From Bacteroidetes bacterium SW_9_63_38 (lineage in GTDB: Bacteria; Bacteroidota; Rhodothermia; Rhodothermales; Salinibacteraceae): a stretch of 37,004 nucleotides of DNA. Made by a program: the position numbers and the translations under genes. Numbering within the stretch: position 1 is the stretch's first letter; the number at the start of each line of letters is the position of its first letter. The stretch lies in assembly GCA_003022435.1 (NCBI GenBank), contig PXUA01000012.1, positions 56,516-93,519 of the forward strand, written 5' to 3'. The notes under the pieces were generated by a model. It searched no databases and was not told the origin of the DNA. It saw only the letters and a list, made by a program, of their open reading frames with translations. Positions 8,114 through 15,655 of the stretch are shown piece by piece.

Positions 8114-9667
8114 ATGACCATCCACCGTTCAGTATTCGTCTCCGTCCTTCTGGGCGGCCTTGTGCTTGCGAGCCTATCCGGCTGTTCAGGGGGGAACCCG
8201 CAGATGAGCGCGGCCAAGGATGCGAGGGAGCAGGAGCGCTTCGATCAGGCCCTGGCACGGGTCGACTCGGCGCTGGCGCAGGATTCGACAAACGGGGACG
8301 CCTATCTGTTGAAGGCCGACATTTTGCGCCGGCAGGCCGACTCGACGATGGCGCCGGACGTGTACAGGGAGTTTTATCAGAAAGCGCGGGCCGCGGAAGA
8401 GGAAGCCCTGGAGGCACGTGCTGACGTGCGAGGAAAGGTGAAAAACCAGCGCCGCATCGCCTACGCCACGCAGTCGAAACGAGGATCCGATGCCTTCCAC
8501 CGGGCGCGGAAGGCGTCCGACCCGTTGCTCTACCGGCAGGCCGCGGCCCACTTCGGAGCGGCCGCCGCCACGTACCCGGACTCGGCCGGGGTTGTCCTGA
8601 ATCAGGCCTACGCGCTTTTGAATCGGGCGCAGAACCGGGAGGGGCGGAGTATGACGACCGTTATTCCGGCACTGGAGCGGTACTTCGACACTGCTCAGGC
8701 CCCGGAGAAAAACGCGTACGATATCCTCAGTGCCTTGTACCTTCAGGGGGATCAGGCTCAGAAGGCCATCGATCTGCTTGAGTCGGCACGGGAGAATCTT
8801 TCGCAGCGTCCCACCCACCTCCGGTTCGGTGGCACGCGCGGGCTCAAATACGCGGGAACCGTTGAGGCAGGCGGTACCTCGCGCAGTGTGGAGGGGACCA
8901 CGCCCGGTCGCGTCGAGCTGGACGCCGCGGACGATGCCGTCTCCGGCACGTTCAGCAAGAAACAGAAGAAGGGCCAGTTGCGGGTGCGGCTGTTTTACAA
9001 AGGGGCAGCCGTTGCGGACACGACCGTTGCGTCGGGCAAGGCCAGCCTGTCGGTCAACCTGAGTCAGCAAACGCCCCTCGCCGAGCTCGAAGGCCGGCTG
9101 TTGAACGCGTACAATCAGGCGGGCCAGACGGACAAGGCCATGGCCGAGTACGAGGAGCAGATCGGGAAGAATCCGAACAACGCCACGTACCGGTACAACT
9201 ATGGGTCGATGCTGCTGCAGGCCGACCGGTACGAGGCGGCCATTGAACAGCTCCAGACGGCCGTGGAACTGGCGCCCGACAACGTGAAGGCACACTACAA
9301 CCTCGGGGCGGCCTACTCGAACAAAGCGCGGAAGGTGCAGAAGCAGCTTGCGAGCGTCGAGGATTCGCTGCGCGCGATCAGTGAGAAGGCGATGGCTGAG
9401 AATCGGGAGCCGACCGACGAGGAGCGACAGACCGTGAACGAGTTGGATCGCGAAAAGAAGGAGCTTCGGGAGCAGAAGGAATCCCTCTTTGAGAAGGCCA
9501 TCCCGCCGCTGAACAAGGCCCGCAAGATGGCAGAGGCGGAGGGATCGTTTCGGAAAGATGCCTGCACGGCCCTCGTGACGGCGTACGTCCAGACATCGCA
9601 GCTTAGCAAGGCCAAGAAGTACGAGGACTGCGCGGGGATGCAGGTAGGCCGCCGCGAGGGCAATTGA
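8114..9667 (+). CDS. TPR-repeat lipoprotein with an inserted beta-rich segment
   Basis: A 517-residue paralogue of the preceding lipoprotein. The signal peptide ends LSGC, with Cys24 as the lipidation site. TPR-like helices occupy about 35-230 and 325-420, including TYRYNYGSMLLQADRYEAAIE. A charged coiled-coil-like stretch of Glu, Lys and Arg follows at about 405-465. Residues about 232-320 interrupt the TPR array with a segment rich in Gly, Thr, Val and Ser (for example GTRGLKYAGTVEAGG and SGTFSKKQKKGQLRVRLFY) that is predicted to form beta strands and is absent from the sister protein. The C-terminus (FRKDACTALVTAYVQTSQ) again matches the paralogue. A hairpin follows at 9698-9729. It probably arose by duplication plus domain insertion; function unknown. 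Confidence 0.9.
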   Translation: MTIHRSVFVSVLLGGLVLASLSGCSGGNPQMSAAKDAREQERFDQALARVDSALAQDSTNGDAYLLKADILRRQADSTMAPDVYREFYQKARAAEEEALEARADVRGKVKNQRRIAYATQSKRGSDAFHRARKASDPLLYRQAAAHFGAAAATYPDSAGVVLNQAYALLNRAQNREGRSMTTVIPALERYFDTAQAPEKNAYDILSALYLQGDQAQKAIDLLESARENLSQRPTHLRFGGTRGLKYAGTVEAGGTSRSVEGTTPGRVELDAADDAVSGTFSKKQKKGQLRVRLFYKGAAVADTTVASGKASLSVNLSQQTPLAELEGRLLNAYNQAGQTDKAMAEYEEQIGKNPNNATYRYNYGSMLLQADRYEAAIEQLQTAVELAPDNVKAHYNLGAAYSNKARKVQKQLASVEDSLRAISEKAMAENREPTDEERQTVNELDREKKELREQKESLFEKAIPPLNKARKMAEAEGSFRKDACTALVTAYVQTSQLSKAKKYEDCAGMQVGRREGN

Positions 9668-9697
9668 GGGAGCCGGCACTTTGAAAAGCGCTCTCGT

Positions 9698-9729
9698 TCG
9701 ACGATCCTCGTTACGAGGAGGCTCGTCGA
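9698..9729. terminator. Strong hairpin between the TPR gene and the PLP enzyme gene
   Basis: TCGACGA (9698-9704) pairs with TCGTCGA (9723-9729), and TCCTCG (9705-9710) pairs with CGAGGA (9714-9719), giving a 13-bp stem with a TTA loop and one 3-base bulge. It lies 30 bases after the TPR gene stop and 34 bases before the next ATG. There is no T-run, so it may be a Rho-assisted terminator, an RNA 3'-end stabiliser or an attenuator of the downstream gene. Confidence 0.5.
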
Positions 9730-9762
9730 TCTACTTGATCCACCGCATAACCCGAGACGACG

Positions 9763-10977
9763 ATGCCCGACGGCACGCTGGACCCGTCCATTTCGCTGTC
9801 GGACCTTCATGATGGGTTCGGCACACGAGCGGTCCACGCCGGACAGCAGCCGGACCCAGCGACGGGGGCAGTGATGACCCCGATCTACCAGACCTCGACG
9901 TTTGCGCAGACGGCACCCGACGAGCACAACGAGTACGGCTACTCGCGCGTCGCCAATCCCACCCGGACGGCCCTGGAGGGCAACCTCGCCGGGCTCGAAG
10001 ACGCCCGTCACGGCATTGCGTTCAGCTCCGGCGTAGCGGGCATCGACGCCATCATGAGAAGCCTGCGTCCGGGCGATCACGTGGTGGCGACGAAGGACCT
10101 GTACGGCGGCACCTACCGGCTCATGACGGAGGTCTTTGAGCCGCTCGACATCGAGGTCTCGTTCGTCGAGATGGACGATCCGGACGCAGTCGCGACCCAC
10201 TTTACGGCCGACACAGAACTGCTCTGGGTAGAAACGCCGACCAATCCGCTCCTGCGTATCGCCGACGTGGTGGCGCTCTCCGAACGGGCCCATGCGCACG
10301 AGGTGGACGTGGTCGTCGACAACACGTTTGCCTCCCCGTTTCTCCAGCGGCCGCTGGAGATGGGGGCGGACCTCGTGGTGCACTCCGCCACGAAGTATCT
10401 CGGCGGCCACTCCGACGTGATTCTGGGCGCTGTGTGCACCAATTCGGACGCGTGGGCCGAACGGCTCCGGTTTCAGGCCAAGAGCACCGGCGCGACGCCG
10501 GGTCCGATGGACAGCTTTCTCGTCCTCCGCGGCACGAAGACGCTGCACCTGCGCATGGAGCGGCACTGCGACAACGCCCGCGCCCTGGCGACGATACTCG
10601 ACGAGCATCCAGCCGTGGGCCGCGTCCGGTACCCGGGGCTGCTGTCGCACCCCAGTCACGAGCTCGCCGCGGCGCAGATGCATGACTTCGGCGGCATGAT
10701 CTCATTCGAACTGGCCGACGACGACACGAAGGCGGCCCTCGATGTGCTGGAGGCGACGGAGCTCTTTACGCTGGCCGAGAGCCTGGGCGGCGTCGAGAGC
10801 CTCATCGAACATCCAGCCACGATGACACACGCGTCGATCCCCGCCGAGGAGCGCGAAGAGATCGGACTGTCGGACTCGCTCATTCGCCTCAGCGTTGGGG
10901 TCGAGACGCTCGACGACCTGGCGGCCGACCTGCGGCAGGCGCTCGACGGTCTCGAGGACGGGGAGGGAACAGCGTGA
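9763..10977 (+). CDS. Cys/Met metabolism PLP-dependent enzyme (cystathionine gamma-synthase/gamma-lyase type)
   Basis: A 404-residue fold-type I PLP enzyme of the Cys/Met metabolism family. HSATKYLGGHSDV carries the PLP-binding Lys211. Asp186 in VVDNTFASP contacts the PLP ring nitrogen. YGYSRVANPT (Tyr60, Arg62) supplies phosphate contacts from the neighbouring subunit. YGGTYR holds the ring-stacking Tyr114. The C-terminal ESLGGVESLIEHPATMTH and IRLSVGVE are family signatures. Cystathionine gamma-synthase, gamma-lyase, methionine gamma-lyase and related enzymes share all of these, so the exact reaction (transsulfuration forward or reverse) cannot be settled here. The gene is alone in its orientation downstream of the TPR pair and converges on the PYP-locus genes, with a hairpin overlapping its stop codon. 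Confidence 0.92.
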   Translation: MPDGTLDPSISLSDLHDGFGTRAVHAGQQPDPATGAVMTPIYQTSTFAQTAPDEHNEYGYSRVANPTRTALEGNLAGLEDARHGIAFSSGVAGIDAIMRSLRPGDHVVATKDLYGGTYRLMTEVFEPLDIEVSFVEMDDPDAVATHFTADTELLWVETPTNPLLRIADVVALSERAHAHEVDVVVDNTFASPFLQRPLEMGADLVVHSATKYLGGHSDVILGAVCTNSDAWAERLRFQAKSTGATPGPMDSFLVLRGTKTLHLRMERHCDNARALATILDEHPAVGRVRYPGLLSHPSHELAAAQMHDFGGMISFELADDDTKAALDVLEATELFTLAESLGGVESLIEHPATMTHASIPAEEREEIGLSDSLIRLSVGVETLDDLAADLRQALDGLEDGEGTA

Positions 10978-11013
10978 TCGACCGCTGGGGCGAGGAGACC
11001 CCGGACGGTCGAT
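10977..11013. terminator. Hairpin between convergent genes (PLP enzyme and DUF427)
   Basis: ATCGACCG (10977-10984) and CGGTCGAT (11006-11013) form a perfect 8-bp stem, with an inner GGGG/CCCC pairing. The left arm begins at the last base of the PLP-enzyme stop codon. Lying between convergent genes, it could end transcription from both sides. It lacks a T-run, so the terminator call is tentative. Confidence 0.5.
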
Positions 11014-11056
11014 GGCCTTGGAGGACATATCTCTGCATGTCGTTCCAACCAAGCCG

Positions 11057-11548
11057 TCACCACCCCATCGTTCCGGTACCGCCCTTGAACGGGCCGACAA
11101 TGTCGTCGGTGATCCAGCTGCCGTAGAAGTCGCCCTCCTGAGCGCGGGCCTGTTCGTCGCCTACGTAGCCCGCGTCGATTTTGCTCAGGTAGAAGGCGAA
11201 GTGGTTCTGAAGTGCTGCGTACCGCTCGACGGGCGACGGGTACTGCCAAGCCGCCTGGGTCGCCGAGTGGTCGCCGACGGTCAGCGTGTAGTAGACGGCG
11301 CGGCCCTTGAACTCGCACATCGTCGTCCGATCCTCACGTGCCAGGTGCTCGGTTGCTACGTCGTCCGGCGGCAGGTAGTAGGCCGGCGGGTGACTGGTCT
11401 CCAGGATGCGTTTGGCGTTGGTCGTGTCGGCGATCGTTTTGTCGTTGAAGACGACGCGGATGCGGCGGTCGGTAGGCTCCAGGGCCGGGGGGCGCGGGTA
11501 GTCCCAGACGGATTCTTCGCCGGGGCCGGGTTCGGGGTGGTTGGGCAT
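11057..11548 (-). CDS. DUF427-domain protein
   Basis: A 163-residue soluble protein matching the DUF427 family by its architecture: an N-terminal ESVWDYPRPPALEPTDRRIR, a VVFNDKTIADTTNAKRILET strand-turn-strand, a YYLPPDDV segment, and a core with CEFKGRAVYYTLTVGD and AAWQYPSPV. DUF427 is a small beta-rich fold of unknown biochemical role. The gene is the last of the minus-strand set that encodes the PYP system, 65 bases after the ammonia-lyase stop, so cotranscription is likely, although a tandem repeat (11569-11624) fills that gap. Whether it contributes to chromophore chemistry is unknown; the link rests on position only. Confidence 0.88.
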   Translation of the reverse strand: MPNHPEPGPGEESVWDYPRPPALEPTDRRIRVVFNDKTIADTTNAKRILETSHPPAYYLPPDDVATEHLAREDRTTMCEFKGRAVYYTLTVGDHSATQAAWQYPSPVERYAALQNHFAFYLSKIDAGYVGDEQARAQEGDFYGSWITDDIVGPFKGGTGTMGW

Positions 11549-11568
11549 GGGGGAGCGCTGGGTATTGA

Positions 11569-11624
11569 GCGTTATGCGTTAAGCGTTATGCATTGGGCGT
11601 TATGCATTGGGCGTTATGCGTCGG
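11569..11624. repeat. Heptamer-type tandem repeat, copy B (spans the lyase stop codon)
   Basis: Four 14-base units in exact register: GCGTTATGCGTTAA (11569-11582), GCGTTATGCATTGG (11583-11596), the same again (11597-11610), and GCGTTATGCGTCGG (11611-11624). Each is two diverged GCGTTNN heptamers. The last unit contains the stop codon of the ammonia-lyase gene (minus-strand TAA at 11616-11614), so the repeat defines the end of that protein. Confidence 0.9.
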
Positions 11625-13146
11625 GGGCGGGAGGGAGGTCGGGAGGAGTGGTCCATTCGGTGGCGATGTGATCAATCTCTCGGCGCAGAGGGCGGTCCTC
11701 TTTGATCGGGTCGACGGCCGGCATCCAGTCGGGCGGCGACGGGGCGGGGCCGTCGGCGCGTCCTTCTTCCCGCAGGTGGGTAAGCTGGGCGAGGGCGAGG
11801 CCGAGCACGGCGAGGAGAGGGGCGAGGTGTTCGGTCTGCTCGTGGGCGGTGCGAGCGGCGAGGGCGCCCATCGAGACGATATCCTGGTTGTCGCCGTTTG
11901 TGGGAATGGAGGAGGTCCCGGCCATCTGGGCGTTTTGTCGAAGTTCAGCCACGAGGGCAGTGGCGGTCAGCTGGGCGCCGGCGAGGCCGCTGGTGGGGCC
12001 GGGGTCCCATGCCAGGAGTGGCGGTGCACCGTCGGTCTGCTCCGGCGAGAGCAGCAGATCGATTTGCCGTTCGGCGAGCACGCCGATCTGGGTCGTCGCT
12101 TCGTTGAGGGCGTCGGCGGCGAAGGCGACCTGTTGGCCCTGAAAGTTCCCGCCGTGCAGAGCCGCCGGCTCGTCGGGGTCGATGACCGGGTTGTCCGTCA
12201 CGCCGTTCAGTTCCGTCTCCACGACCTGGCGGGTGTAATCCAACTGGTCGCGCACCGCCCCGAGAATTTGGGGGGCGCAGCGGAGCGAGTAGACTTCCTG
12301 TAGGGGCCGTTCGTCGCGTCCGTGGCGGCCGTCCCGCGTCGCCTCCTCGCGGATGGCCGCGGCGCTGTCGACCTGTCCGGTGTGGCCGCGTGCCTCGTGG
12401 AGACGAGCGTCGAGCGGTTCCAGCGAGCATCCGAGCAGGCGGTACGCCCAGCCCGTGAGCACCTCGGCCCGTTCGAGCAGCCGCTGTGTGCGGGCTACGG
12501 CGAGAGCCGCGGCGGCTGTCATGAAGTCGGTACCGTTAACGAGAGCGAGCGCGTCGCGGGCGTCGAGGTCTACCGGAGCGACTCCCGCCCCGGAGAGCGC
12601 CGGGGCGGCGGGGGCTGGGGTGCCGTCGTCGAGCACGAGGCCCTCACCGGTACAGGCCCGGGCCACGTGGGCGAGGGGCGTGAGGTCGCCGCTGGCGCCG
12701 ACGGATCCGATCGCGGGGACGGCGGGGACCACGTTCGCCTCGAAGATCGCGACGAGTCCGTCGAAGGTGGATGGACGGATTGCGGAATGGCCCTGGGCCA
12801 GCGAGTGCAGGCGGGCCGCCGTCAGGGCCCGGACCAGGGGCGGGGCGACCCAGTCGCCGCTCCCCGTAGCGAGGTGGGCCAGCAGGCCGTCGCCGTGTGC
12901 GTCCGGAGCGTCGTCGGCCTCGTACTCGTGCAGCGGGCCGAAGCCGGTCGTGACTCCGTAGACGGGCGCCCCGTCGTCGCGGACGGTGCCGAGGGCGGTG
13001 CGGGCACGCCGGAGAGCGGTGCGGGCAGCGTCGCTGGAAGCGATTGTCGTGTTCGGATGAAGGGCGGCTCGTTCGAGCGCTTCGCTCGACAACGAAGTGT
13101 CCGGGCCGAGGGGCAGCGTCGGGACCGAAGAGGTGGAAGCAGGCAT
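11614..13146 (-). CDS. Aromatic amino acid ammonia-lyase, tyrosine ammonia-lyase type
   Basis: A 510-residue member of the HAL/PAL/TAL family, which uses an MIO prosthetic group formed autocatalytically from an Ala-Ser-Gly triad. The triad is present at 151-153 (GSVGASGDLTPLAH), and the catalytic loop Tyr63 lies in VYGVTTGFG. The selectivity pair in LLAHLATG is His91-Leu92, the arrangement of tyrosine ammonia-lyases; histidine lyases have Ser-His there. NQDIVSMG has Gln where histidine lyases have the catalytic Glu of QED. Both features argue for deamination of tyrosine to p-coumarate. No other histidine-utilisation gene is nearby, whereas a CoA ligase and PYP lie directly upstream on the same strand. 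It would supply p-coumarate for the PYP chromophore. Pipelines are likely to label it hutH. The start MPASTSS has no evident ribosome-binding site, as is usual here. Confidence 0.9.
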   Translation of the reverse strand: MPASTSSVPTLPLGPDTSLSSEALERAALHPNTTIASSDAARTALRRARTALGTVRDDGAPVYGVTTGFGPLHEYEADDAPDAHGDGLLAHLATGSGDWVAPPLVRALTAARLHSLAQGHSAIRPSTFDGLVAIFEANVVPAVPAIGSVGASGDLTPLAHVARACTGEGLVLDDGTPAPAAPALSGAGVAPVDLDARDALALVNGTDFMTAAAALAVARTQRLLERAEVLTGWAYRLLGCSLEPLDARLHEARGHTGQVDSAAAIREEATRDGRHGRDERPLQEVYSLRCAPQILGAVRDQLDYTRQVVETELNGVTDNPVIDPDEPAALHGGNFQGQQVAFAADALNEATTQIGVLAERQIDLLLSPEQTDGAPPLLAWDPGPTSGLAGAQLTATALVAELRQNAQMAGTSSIPTNGDNQDIVSMGALAARTAHEQTEHLAPLLAVLGLALAQLTHLREEGRADGPAPSPPDWMPAVDPIKEDRPLRREIDHIATEWTTPPDLPPAPDA

Positions 13147-13209
13147 GGACGAGAACCGAGAAGCAGACGGAACGGGAAAGGACGGCGGACCTGAGCAGTA
13201 TGGTCGCGA

Positions 13210-14742
13210 CTACGACGCCGATTCGTACGTGTCTGTGAGGGTGGCCGCCATGGCGTCGCGGTCGACCGATCCTTTTGCGAGTGTGACCCACGAGTCGGGG
13301 GCAACGGCGGCGGTCCAGACGAGTCGTTCGCCGAGGGAACCGAGCACGTCCTGCACGTCCTCGTCCGAAGGACGGTGGTCAATATCGGCGGGGACGCAGA
13401 GGGCGATAGCTACGTCCGTGTTGTTAGGAGTAAACACCAATGCGTCCGAGAGCTCGGGGAATCGGGTCTTGAGGACGGCTTCGAGCGCTCCGGCCTGCAC
13501 GAGGCGGCCGTTTGAGAGCTTGAAGCTGTCGTCCTTGCGCCCGCGGAAGAAGAGGTCGTCGCCGTCTCGCTCCGCGAGGTCGCCGGTGGAGACCAGACGG
13601 TCGGGGTCGGCCCGGTGGAGCGTTCCGTGCTCCCAAAAGCCTACGCAGGCATTTGGGCCGTGAAACAGGAGCTCTCCGTCGTCCCCGATTTCAACCGAGC
13701 AGCCCACCGGGCGACCCAGGTAGTGCGCCGCCCAGGTGCCGGGAGGGCCGAGGGCGACGCCAGGGGCAGCCTCTGTGAGGCCGTATCCCACCCGTAGGGC
13801 GGTATCGCGGAGCGCCTCGGCGAGAGGGCCGGAGATGGGGGCGCCGCCGACGATGCCCCCCTGCAGGTGTCGGAGGAGCGCCGCCCCCGAGCCGGTGTCC
13901 AGGAGGCGCTGGATGGTGAGGGGCACTGCCGACAGGTGCGTGGCGCCCCAGACGTCGCGGAGATGGATCAGGTGCTCCGGATCTCGACCGCCGTTCGGGT
14001 CCCGGATCAGTTCGGAGTCGGAGAGGAGGGCGGGCAAGAAGTCGAGAACGAGCCCGAAGGCGTGCGTCCAGGGGAGCACGGAGAGCACGCGGGCGTCGTG
14101 AAGGGAAAAGTGCGGCAGGTGGCTTGCCAGTACCGAAAGCACGTTGCGGTCCGAGAGGGCCACCCAGCGGGCGTGGTCGGTCGTGCCGGTGGTGCGGAGC
14201 AGGAAGCGCACGTCCGGGGTGGGCGCCGTGTCGGGCGAGCGGAGGGCATCGGGGGGGGAACGGGGACCGGCGTATTCGTCGGAGCCCCAGGCATGCGGGC
14301 TGCCGTCCGGAGTGACGGCAGCGCGGGCATCGAGCGCGTCCAGGAGTTCCGGCACGTCGTCGTGTGGCGGCACCAGCGCGACGGTGCATCCCTCCCAGAG
14401 GGCGGCCACCAGGACCTGCACGAAGGCGGTGGAGGGAGGGAGGGCCACAACGAGACGGTCGCCCGCCGACAGGTCCGCTTCTCGAAAGGCCTGCACCCAG
14501 AGCCGCGATCCCGTCCAGAGGGACGCCGCGGGCGTGATCGTATCGTTCGCGATCACGGCGGGGAGGGCCTCATCGTGAAGCCGGTCGTGCAGTAGGTTCT
14601 TCCAGGGGTTGGTGGCGGGGGCTTCCCCAGGTGGCGGACACTGGTCGAGGGCGTTGCGCACAGCCTCAATGATTCCGGGGGCATTCGAGGCCTCGGGGAG
14701 GCCGTCCGACTCCGGAGGGTCCGGGGGGCCGTTGGTCCGCAT
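13210..14742 (-). CDS. AMP-forming acyl-CoA ligase, probable p-coumarate:CoA ligase for PYP
   Basis: A 510-residue ANL-superfamily adenylating enzyme. Motifs in order are the P-loop RTTGTTDHARWV (about 183-194), PWTHAFG (224-230), VGYGLTEA (318-325), the ATP-ribose Asp in VSTGDLAERDGDDLFFRGR (384-402), and the C-terminal catalytic Lys490 in TLAKGSVDR. The P-loop deviates from the canonical TSGTTGxPKG: Gly is replaced by Asp and the usual Pro-Lys is absent. The position between the tyrosine-lyase and PYP genes on one strand predicts that it activates p-coumarate to p-coumaroyl-CoA, the donor for the PYP cysteine. The start at 14742 is preferred over the open extension to 14946, whose sequence is Arg-rich and unlike the acidic proteome. 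The lyase gene follows after 63 bases. Confidence 0.87.
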   Translation of the reverse strand: MRTNGPPDPPESDGLPEASNAPGIIEAVRNALDQCPPPGEAPATNPWKNLLHDRLHDEALPAVIANDTITPAASLWTGSRLWVQAFREADLSAGDRLVVALPPSTAFVQVLVAALWEGCTVALVPPHDDVPELLDALDARAAVTPDGSPHAWGSDEYAGPRSPPDALRSPDTAPTPDVRFLLRTTGTTDHARWVALSDRNVLSVLASHLPHFSLHDARVLSVLPWTHAFGLVLDFLPALLSDSELIRDPNGGRDPEHLIHLRDVWGATHLSAVPLTIQRLLDTGSGAALLRHLQGGIVGGAPISGPLAEALRDTALRVGYGLTEAAPGVALGPPGTWAAHYLGRPVGCSVEIGDDGELLFHGPNACVGFWEHGTLHRADPDRLVSTGDLAERDGDDLFFRGRKDDSFKLSNGRLVQAGALEAVLKTRFPELSDALVFTPNNTDVAIALCVPADIDHRPSDEDVQDVLGSLGERLVWTAAVAPDSWVTLAKGSVDRDAMAATLTDTYESAS

Positions 14743-15048
14743 CAATCCTATCTGCTGTGGAGACGGGAAATCGTGAACGCGAGGGCACGGTCGGGGCTGC
14801 CAGGGAGAGTTACGGCCCCTCCGGACGGCGACACGAAGCCGTCGTCCGAAAAGGTCGAGGAACGACCGGGGGGCTCCCACAAGCACTTCTTCCCTGGGAA
14901 GCTGGCGTCTCCTCGGTCGAGGCGCATCTCGACGGCAGTCGGGCAACTTCCCCCCTCAGAAGCCTGAGATCTCGTCGGTCAGCGCACCACGGAGAGGGGG
15001 CAAGGGCCGGGCCTCCCGTCTTGAGGTCTTTTCCCCAACGTGCAGTGC
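14743..15048. other. Gap between PYP and the CoA ligase gene
   Basis: A 306-base stretch between two genes on the same strand, the longest gap inside the PYP locus. No gene is supported. It contains only a small hairpin, CTCAG (14955-14959) and CTGAG (14964-14968), with no T-run. Its length allows an independent promoter for the ligase-lyase genes or processing that gives PYP different expression from the enzymes; I cannot point to a specific promoter. Confidence 0.4.
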
Positions 15049-15576
15049 CTAATACTTCTGCACGGTGATCCAGTTGTTGCCCTTCTCGTCACGAAACAGG
15101 TGCACGTCCACGAGCGTCGGGCGCATCTTGTAGGTATAGGTGTACGTGAAGGTCTCGTCGAGGTCTCCTCGACGTACGCCCTTTTTGAAACGCCCCCGGA
15201 ACAGCCGGTTGTTGGTACAAGGGGCGACCTGGGTGAAGAAGTTTTGCCCCACCACGTCGTCCGGGTCCAGGCCGCTCAGATCCGCCTCGTACTGGTTGAA
15301 AAACTCCACGGTGCCTTCGTCACCTACCTTGATGATGCCGAAGGGAGCGCTGTCCAGATCGTCGTCGGAGACCGTGCGGAGCTTCTCCCCGAGATTGTCG
15401 TCCTCGAAGTGGAGATTCCCCGTTTCCGGCTCGTCGGATGGGGCATCGTCCATTCCGTCGTCGGCGGGGGGGGAATCACGCGGTGGCTGTTCCGGAGTGT
15501 CGTCGGGACCGGGAGAAGTGCCCGAGTCGAGGATGGAGCGATCATCAGAGTCTTGACTCGAATCTTGGTCAGGCAT
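15049..15576 (-). CDS. pyp: Photoactive yellow protein with an acidic N-terminal extension
   Basis: A 175-residue blue-light receptor. Residues about 70-175 align without gaps through the core with Halorhodospira halophila PYP (offset 51). NFFTQVAPCTNN carries Cys120, equivalent to Cys69, the thioester attachment site of p-coumaric acid. Glu97 (Glu46, proton donor), Tyr149 (Tyr98) and Met151 (Met100, which accelerates recovery) are kept. Changes are Phe93 for Tyr42, Ser101 for Thr50, Leu103 for Arg52 and Tyr147 for Phe96, so one phenolate hydrogen bond is lost. Residues 1-60 are an acidic, Pro/Ser-rich, probably disordered extension absent from the classical protein. The gene lies 79 bases after the PYP-like coiled-coil gene and upstream of the ligase and lyase genes that should make its chromophore. 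A PYP from Salinibacter ruber is already known; this appears to be its orthologue. Confidence 0.96.
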   Translation of the reverse strand: MPDQDSSQDSDDRSILDSGTSPGPDDTPEQPPRDSPPADDGMDDAPSDEPETGNLHFEDDNLGEKLRTVSDDDLDSAPFGIIKVGDEGTVEFFNQYEADLSGLDPDDVVGQNFFTQVAPCTNNRLFRGRFKKGVRRGDLDETFTYTYTYKMRPTLVDVHLFRDEKGNNWITVQKY

Positions 15577-15655
15577 GTCTCCGTGGAAGGTCGGTAAGAA
15601 GAGGAGTGTGGATGCAGAGAGGGGCGGCTGTCCAGAGGCGAGGGCGGAGCGAGGA

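Noticed and set aside
11614..13146. Histidine ammonia-lyase (hutH)
   Set aside because: The selectivity residues (His-Leu, NQD) and the neighbouring PYP and CoA ligase fit tyrosine ammonia-lyase; no other hut gene is present.
13044..13238. Plus-strand open frames across the PYP locus and other genes
   Set aside because: They lie opposite well-supported genes and arise from the high-GC codon pattern; translations are Arg-rich shadows.
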